Source of the DNA: Caballeronia insecticola
GTDB lineage: Bacteria > Pseudomonadota > Gammaproteobacteria > Burkholderiales > Burkholderiaceae
NCBI RefSeq assembly: GCF_000402035.1
Contig: NC_021294.1
Span: 1,219,816-1,283,815 of the forward strand
DNA: 64,000 bases
Direction of reading: 5' to 3'
Shown here piece by piece: positions 58,928 to 64,000 of this stretch. The notes under the pieces were generated by a model. The model searched no databases. It was not told the origin of the DNA and worked only from the letters and a program-made list of their open reading frames with translations. Position numbers and translations under genes: made by a program. Position 1 is the first letter of the stretch; each line of letters opens with the position of its first letter.

Positions 58928-60841
58928 ATGTCCGAACGTCCGATCGATCCGCACAAGCATCATCATGCGTATTGCCTTCCCTTCGGCGCGCATCTGACGG
59001 GTGCCGTACGGGAAAATCCGCGCACGCGTTTCCGTTTCTGGGCGCCATCGCGCGAGTCCGTGCAAGTGGAAATTCAGCGCGCGGGCGGCACGCCGGAGCT
59101 GATCGACATGCAAGCAACCGGCGACGGCTGGTTCGAAGCCGAAGCCGACGGCGGCGCGGGCACGCTCTATCGATACAGGCTCGATCAGGATCTCGCCGTA
59201 CCCGACCCCGCATCGCGCTTTCAGCCGCAAGACGTGCACGGCCCGAGCGAAGTGGTCGATCCGCGCGCGTATCGGTGGACGCACACGAACTGGCATGGCC
59301 GGCCGTGGGAAGAAACCGTGCTCTACGAACTGCACGTCGGCGCGATGGGCGGTTATGCGGGCGTCACCGCGCGCCTGCCCGAACTCGCGCAACTGGGCGT
59401 GACGGCCATCGAACTGATGCCGCTCAACGACTTTTCCGGCACGCGCAACTGGGGCTACGACGGCGTGCTGCCCTACGCGCCGGACTCGTCGTACGGCAAG
59501 CCCGAAGCGTTGAAGCAGTTGATCGACACGGCGCACGGTCTCGGCCTCATGGTCTTCCTCGATGTGGTCTATAACCACTTCGGTCCGGACGGCAATTATC
59601 TGAGTGCGTACGCGAAGACCTTTTTCCGCGAAGGCGTGGATACGCCATGGGGACCGGCGATCGACTTCGAACGTCCGCAGGTGCGCGACTTCTTCTTCGA
59701 CAATGCCCTGTATTGGCTCAACGAATATCGTTTCGACGGCCTGCGCCTCGACGCGGTGCACGCGATCAACGACGACGAGTGGCTGCGCGAACTTGCGCAC
59801 CGCATTCGCACATCGGTCGAAGCCGGACGTCACGTGCATCTCGTGCTCGAGAACGAGCACAACACGGCGAACTTGCTGGAAACGCATTTCGACGCGCAAT
59901 GGAACGACGACGCCCACAACACGCTGCACGTCCTTCTGACCGGTGAGAGCGAGAGCTACTACGGCGCGTATTCGGATCAGCCTATCGAGAAGCTCGCGCG
60001 CATCCTTGGCGAAGGCTTTGCGTATCAGGGCGATCCGTCGCCGATTCATGACGGCAAACCGCGCGGCGAAAAAAGCGCGCATCTGCCGCCGACGCGCTTC
60101 GTCATGTTCCTGCAGAACCACGATCAGATCGGCAATCGCGCAATGGGCGATCGCCTGCGCTCGCTGACGGACGACGAATCGTTGTTCGCCGCGACGGCGC
60201 TTTTGCTGCTGTCGCCGCAGATTCCGCTGCTGTTCATGGAGGAGCAATACGGATCGAAGCAGCCATTCCTGTTCTTCACCGACTATCACGACCAGCTCGC
60301 CGACGCCGTGCGCGAAGGCCGCCGCCGCGAGTTCGCGAAGTTTTCCGCATTCACCGACGAAAAGCGCCGCGCGCAGATTCCCGATCCGAACGACGCCACC
60401 ACGTTCGCGCAGTCGTCGCCGAATCTTGCGGATAAACAGGACGAGGAAGACCGGCTCCTGTGGCTGCACTTCTATCGCTCGGCGCTGACCGTGCGCGCGA
60501 AGCTCGTGACGCCGCGTCTGAAGGGCGCGAAGGCGCTCGGTGCCGACGTGCTCGCCGAGAAGGCGATCGTCGCGCGCTGGAAGCTCGGCGACGGCGAGAA
60601 GCTGACCATCGCGCTCAATCTCGGCGAGACGGACATTGCGTTGAAGGAAACACCGCCGGGCAAGATCGTCTTCGAGACGCCGGCGCGCGCGCAGGATCGC
60701 ACGCGTGAAGGCCGGCTCGGCGGCCGCACGTGCCTCGCGTGGCTCACCGGCGAAGTCAACGAATATGCGCTCGCGCACGACGCGCGCCGCTTCGAGCCGG
60801 CTGCCGCCGTTTCCACTTCCATCGAAGGGAAAAAGTCGTGA
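58928..60841 (+). CDS. treZ: Malto-oligosyltrehalose trehalohydrolase TreZ
   Basis: Releases trehalose from maltooligosyl-trehalose made by TreY. The 637-residue product is full length. The N-terminal domain (FGAHLTGAVRENPRTRFRFW) is a CBM48-like fold; the GH13_10 barrel contains [33 protein letters not shown] (nucleophile Asp), LVLENEHNTANLL (acid/base Glu) and FLQNHDQIGNRAMGDRL. The ATG has an AGGAAATC ribosome binding site. The gene is 63 bp after glgX and its stop overlaps the malQ start by 4 bp (GTGA). Confidence 0.96.
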   Translation: MSERPIDPHKHHHAYCLPFGAHLTGAVRENPRTRFRFWAPSRESVQVEIQRAGGTPELIDMQATGDGWFEAEADGGAGTLYRYRLDQDLAVPDPASRFQPQDVHGPSEVVDPRAYRWTHTNWHGRPWEETVLYELHVGAMGGYAGVTARLPELAQLGVTAIELMPLNDFSGTRNWGYDGVLPYAPDSSYGKPEALKQLIDTAHGLGLMVFLDVVYNHFGPDGNYLSAYAKTFFREGVDTPWGPAIDFERPQVRDFFFDNALYWLNEYRFDGLRLDAVHAINDDEWLRELAHRIRTSVEAGRHVHLVLENEHNTANLLETHFDAQWNDDAHNTLHVLLTGESESYYGAYSDQPIEKLARILGEGFAYQGDPSPIHDGKPRGEKSAHLPPTRFVMFLQNHDQIGNRAMGDRLRSLTDDESLFAATALLLLSPQIPLLFMEEQYGSKQPFLFFTDYHDQLADAVREGRRREFAKFSAFTDEKRRAQIPDPNDATTFAQSSPNLADKQDEEDRLLWLHFYRSALTVRAKLVTPRLKGAKALGADVLAEKAIVARWKLGDGEKLTIALNLGETDIALKETPPGKIVFETPARAQDRTREGRLGGRTCLAWLTGEVNEYALAHDARRFEPAAAVSTSIEGKKS

Positions 60842-63042
60842 GCACCGCAACTGGAAACGATACACACGCCGCGCGTCCGATGAGCAGCATCGAGGCGCTC
60901 GCGGAACGCGCGGGCTTCGAAATCGAGTGGAAGAACGCGCACAAGGTCATGCAGCGCGTGCCCGAAACGACGCTGCGCATCCTGCTCGAAAAGCTCGGGC
61001 TGCCGTGCGGCAACGCCACGCAGATCAAGCAGAGCATGGCCGCTGTCGATGCCGAAATGAGCGGCCGCAAACTGCCGCCGCTGATTACCGCCGAAGTGGA
61101 TCGCGGCATTGCGCTGCCGCTGTCGGCGGCGAAGTCGGGTACGCGTTATCGCATCGAGCTGGAAAGCGGCGCGGTGATCGACGGGCGCTTCACGTCGCCT
61201 AAAGGCGAGATCGCGTTGCTCTCGCCAATCGCGGAGCCGGGCTATCACACGCTCGTGATCAACGACCATCGCACGACGCTCGCGGTCGCGCCCGCACGCT
61301 GCTACACCATCGACGATGCCTGGCGCACGCTCGACGACGACGCGCCGCATGCGCCGCCGCTGTGGGGCGTCGCCGCGCAAGTCTACGGTCTGCGACGCAA
61401 CGGCGACGGCGGCGTCGGCGACTTCACGGCGCTCGCCGCGCTCGCCACGCAAACGGCGAAGCGCGGCGGTCACGCGATCGCCATCAGCCCGATGCACGCC
61501 ATGTTCAGCGCCGAGCCGGACAAGTTCAGCCCGTACTCGCCGTCGTCGCGGCTGTTTCTCAACATCGCGCATGTCGATCCGGCCGCCGTGCTGGGCGCGC
61601 CCGCTTTGCGCGCGGCAATCGAAAAGGCCGGCGTCGCCGCTGAATTGACCGAACTTGAAGGCCTCACGCTGATCGACTGGCCGCGCGCGATGAAGGCGCG
61701 TCTCGCGATTCTGCGCGCGCTGTTCGATACGTTTTCGCAAGATCAGGCGTCGCCGTTGGCGAAGGATTTCGCTGCGTTCGTCGAGAAAGGCGGACGACCG
61801 CTCGAAGATCATGCGCGCTTCGAAGCCTTGCAGGCGGCGCAAATCGCGGAAAACGGCGGAGGCCATTGGCGCAACTGGCCCGACGCGTTGCGCGATCCAC
61901 GCAGCGAAGAAGTGGCGGCGTTTGCGCAGGCACATCGCCGCGAGGTCGACTTTTATCTCTTCGCGCAATGGCTCGCCGCGAAGGGACTCATGCACGCGCA
62001 GCACGCCGCGCGCGATGCGGGCATGGCGGTGGGGCTCGTCGCGGATCTCGCGGTCGGATGCGATAGCGCGGGCAGTCACGCGTGGTCGTATCGCGACGAG
62101 ATGTTGACGGGCGTCTCCGTCGGCGCGCCGCCCGATCTCTTCAACCAGGCCGGGCAATCGTGGGGCCTCACGACCTTCTCGCCACGCGCGATGCGCACGC
62201 AAGGCTTCTCCGCGTTCATCGACATGCTGCGTTGCGCGTTCGCGCGCGCGGGCGGCATCCGCATCGATCACATTCTCGGCTTGCGGCGGCTCTGGCTCGT
62301 GCCCGACGGCGAGAGCGCGGCAAACGGCGCGTATCTGCGCTATCCGCTCGAAGATCTGCTGCGGCTCATCGCGCTCGAATCGTGGCGATATCGCGCGATC
62401 GTGGTCGGCGAAGATCTCGGCACGGTGCCGCCCGGCTTTACAGAAAGATTGCAGGAGCACGGCTTGCTCGGCATTCGGGTGCTGTGGTTCGAGCGCGCCG
62501 TGGACGGCCCGGGTTTCAAGCCGCCGCATGAATGGGACGGCGGCGTCACGGCGACGACGACCACGCACGATCTGCCGACCGTCACCGGCTGGTGGCGCGG
62601 CGAGGACATCGTGTTGCGCTCGAAAATCGGCCAGACGATGGCGCGCGACGATGGCCGCGACGCAGTGGAAGTGGCGCTGGAAGAACGCGGCGAGGATCGC
62701 GAGTTGCTGTGGCAGGCGTTTCAGGACGCGGGCATCGCACCCACGGACGTCGACGCGCCCGACATCGACAACGCGCCCGTCGATGAAGCGCTGGTTTTCG
62801 TCGCCGCGACGCCCGCGCCGCTCGTCACGTATCCGCTCGAAGACCTGCTCGCGCTGACGGATCAGCCGAACCTGCCGGGCTCGATCGACGAGCATCCGAA
62901 CTGGCGGCGGCGTATGGCCCAACCCGTCGACGAGCTGTTTCTCGACGATGCCTTTGCCGATCGTCTGCTCGCCGTGGATACCGCGCGCAAGCGCTCCGTG
63001 CAACTGAACGAACACACTTCGAAACCGACAGAATCGCCATGA
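60838..63042 (+). CDS. malQ: 4-alpha-glucanotransferase MalQ (amylomaltase)
   Basis: Rearranges alpha-1,4-glucan chains and recycles short maltodextrins. The 734-residue protein is of the long proteobacterial type, with an N-terminal extension of about 200 residues (IEALAERAGFEIEWKNAHK) before the GH77 barrel. Barrel motifs: GHAIAISPMHAMFSAEPDKFSPYSPSSR (quoted as ISPMHAMFSAEPDKFSPYSP), GGIRIDHILGLRRLW (nucleophile Asp), IVVGEDLGTVPPGF (acid/base Glu) and TTTTHDLPTVTGWW. The GTG start overlaps the treZ stop; the malQ stop overlaps the treY start (ATGA). The tight overlaps show translational coupling in this sub-operon. Confidence 0.96.
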   Translation: MSTATGNDTHAARPMSSIEALAERAGFEIEWKNAHKVMQRVPETTLRILLEKLGLPCGNATQIKQSMAAVDAEMSGRKLPPLITAEVDRGIALPLSAAKSGTRYRIELESGAVIDGRFTSPKGEIALLSPIAEPGYHTLVINDHRTTLAVAPARCYTIDDAWRTLDDDAPHAPPLWGVAAQVYGLRRNGDGGVGDFTALAALATQTAKRGGHAIAISPMHAMFSAEPDKFSPYSPSSRLFLNIAHVDPAAVLGAPALRAAIEKAGVAAELTELEGLTLIDWPRAMKARLAILRALFDTFSQDQASPLAKDFAAFVEKGGRPLEDHARFEALQAAQIAENGGGHWRNWPDALRDPRSEEVAAFAQAHRREVDFYLFAQWLAAKGLMHAQHAARDAGMAVGLVADLAVGCDSAGSHAWSYRDEMLTGVSVGAPPDLFNQAGQSWGLTTFSPRAMRTQGFSAFIDMLRCAFARAGGIRIDHILGLRRLWLVPDGESAANGAYLRYPLEDLLRLIALESWRYRAIVVGEDLGTVPPGFTERLQEHGLLGIRVLWFERAVDGPGFKPPHEWDGGVTATTTTHDLPTVTGWWRGEDIVLRSKIGQTMARDDGRDAVEVALEERGEDRELLWQAFQDAGIAPTDVDAPDIDNAPVDEALVFVAATPAPLVTYPLEDLLALTDQPNLPGSIDEHPNWRRRMAQPVDELFLDDAFADRLLAVDTARKRSVQLNEHTSKPTESP

Positions 63043-64000
63043 CCGTACCGCGCTCCACGCTCAGGCTCCAGTTCCACAAAGACTTCACCTTCGACGACGC
63101 CACCGCGCTCGTCGACTACTTCGCGTCGCTCGGCGTGAGTCATGCCTATGCATCGCCGATCACCACGGCGACAGCCGGATCCACGCACGGTTACGACGTC
63201 GTCGACTATACGAAGGTCAATCCGGAACTGGGCGGCGAAGATGCGTTGCGGCGCTTCGTCGAGAAGCTGCGCGCGCATGAGATAGGGCTGATCGTCGATA
63301 TCGTGCCGAATCACATGGGCGTGGGCGGGTCGGAGAACGCGTGGTGGCAGGACATCCTCGAATGGGGACGGCACGCCACGCATGCGCGCTTTTTCGATAT
63401 CGACTGGCATTCGCCCGATCCCGCGTTGCGCGGCAAGGTGCTCGCGCCCTTTCTCGGCGCGTCCTACGGCGACGAATTGCAGGGCGGCAAGATCCGGCTT
63501 GCGTATCGCGCGGACGAAGGGCGCTTTGTCATCGAGTATTACTCGCATGTGTTTCCGGTGTGCCCGGTCGATTATCCCGCCGTGTTTCAGGAAGCGCCCG
63601 AGCTGGCGCAGCGCTTCGCCGGCCTGACGACGCAGCCCGCCGATCAGCCGCGCGCCGCCGATGCGCGCGCCGCGCTCGTCATCATCGGGCAGACCGAAGG
63701 CGGACAGGCCGCGATCGAAGCGATCCTTGCCGCGCATTCGCCCGATACGCCCGCGGGCCGCGACCGGCTGCATCGCTTATTGGAGCGGCAACATTACCGG
63801 CTCGCATGGTGGCGCACCGCCGCCGACGAAGTGAACTGGCGGCGCTTCTTCGACGTGAGCACGCTGGGCGGCGTGCGTGTCGAGCGGCCCGAAGTGTTCG
63901 AGGCGTCGCATGCGCTCATCTTCAGGCTCTTCACCGAAGGATTGATCGATGGCGTGCGCGTCGATCACGTCGATGGTCTCGCCGAGCCGCGCGAGTATGG
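63039..64000 (+). CDS. treY: Malto-oligosyltrehalose synthase TreY, 3' end cut by window
   Basis: Isomerises the reducing-end glucose pair of maltodextrins to a trehalosyl terminus, the substrate of TreZ. Only about 320 residues of the usual 700-900 are inside the window. The start ATG overlaps the malQ stop by 4 bp. It begins MTVPRSTLRLQFHKDFTFDD. GH13_26 motifs seen: SPITTATAGSTHGYDVVDY, LIVDIVPNHMGVGGSENAWW and, near the edge, LIDGVRVDHVDGLAEP (nucleophile Asp). The acid/base region lies beyond the window. Together with treZ and glgX it forms the TreX-TreY-TreZ trehalose route. Confidence 0.96.
   Translation, partial: MTVPRSTLRLQFHKDFTFDDATALVDYFASLGVSHAYASPITTATAGSTHGYDVVDYTKVNPELGGEDALRRFVEKLRAHEIGLIVDIVPNHMGVGGSENAWWQDILEWGRHATHARFFDIDWHSPDPALRGKVLAPFLGASYGDELQGGKIRLAYRADEGRFVIEYYSHVFPVCPVDYPAVFQEAPELAQRFAGLTTQPADQPRAADARAALVIIGQTEGGQAAIEAILAAHSPDTPAGRDRLHRLLERQHYRLAWWRTAADEVNWRRFFDVSTLGGVRVERPEVFEASHALIFRLFTEGLIDGVRVDHVDGLAEPREY

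Overview
The window looks like one stretch of chromosome from a high-GC betaproteobacterium of the Burkholderiaceae, most likely the Paraburkholderia/Caballeronia/Burkholderia group. That placement rests on recognised family members: the long acidic RpoD, a FolE2-type GTP cyclohydrolase, a BPSS1780-type membrane protein, DUF3563, DUF3309 and DUF1345 proteins, a phosphotransferase-type ThrB and a GlgE/TreS-maltokinase cluster. No genus can be proven from the sequence alone. I found no tRNA, rRNA, CRISPR, prophage or insertion sequence.

Positions 1-7,300 carry a macromolecular-synthesis block on the minus strand: a yqeY-like gene, dnaG and rpoD (cut by the window edge), then a YhiN/HI0933-like flavoprotein and tsaD on the plus strand. 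rpsU, the usual first gene of this operon, is absent. Positions 7,300-16,800 hold a GST, an MFS transporter divergent from a LysR regulator, folE2, the isoprenoid operon xseB-ispA-dxs, a Rieske oxygenase and a rhodanese. Positions 16,800-31,980 hold a dienelactone hydrolase-like protein, NDH-2, polA back to back with a LOG-family gene, a lipoprotein, amn, a DUF2782-like protein, thrB, a BPSS1780-type protein, ohrR-ohr, a PHB-depolymerase-like esterase and a PAP2 protein.

Positions 32,000-44,400 are more accessory. They hold ModE, a CHAD protein divergent from a Pit phosphate transporter, several small proteins, an Xre/RES toxin-antitoxin pair with a clear operator, topoisomerase IB, a PrpA-like phosphatase, two convergent glycosyltransferases in AT-richer DNA, and a DUF1345 protein.

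The last 19 kb is one alpha-glucan/trehalose cluster on the plus strand: glgA, glgE, treS-maltokinase fusion, glgB, glgX, treZ, malQ and treY (cut by the edge). TreS interconverts trehalose and maltose, the fused kinase makes maltose-1-phosphate, GlgE polymerises it and GlgB branches the product. GlgX, TreY and TreZ can return glucan to trehalose, and MalQ recycles short chains. The cluster is interrupted between glgB and glgX by a large imperfect inverted repeat of about 250 bp per arm. GlgE carries an extra N-terminal GH13-like domain that seems to have lost its acid/base residue. These two points, the RES operator and the palindromes near the esterase and ohr are the observations most worth following. 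I did not find a clearly new multi-gene system.
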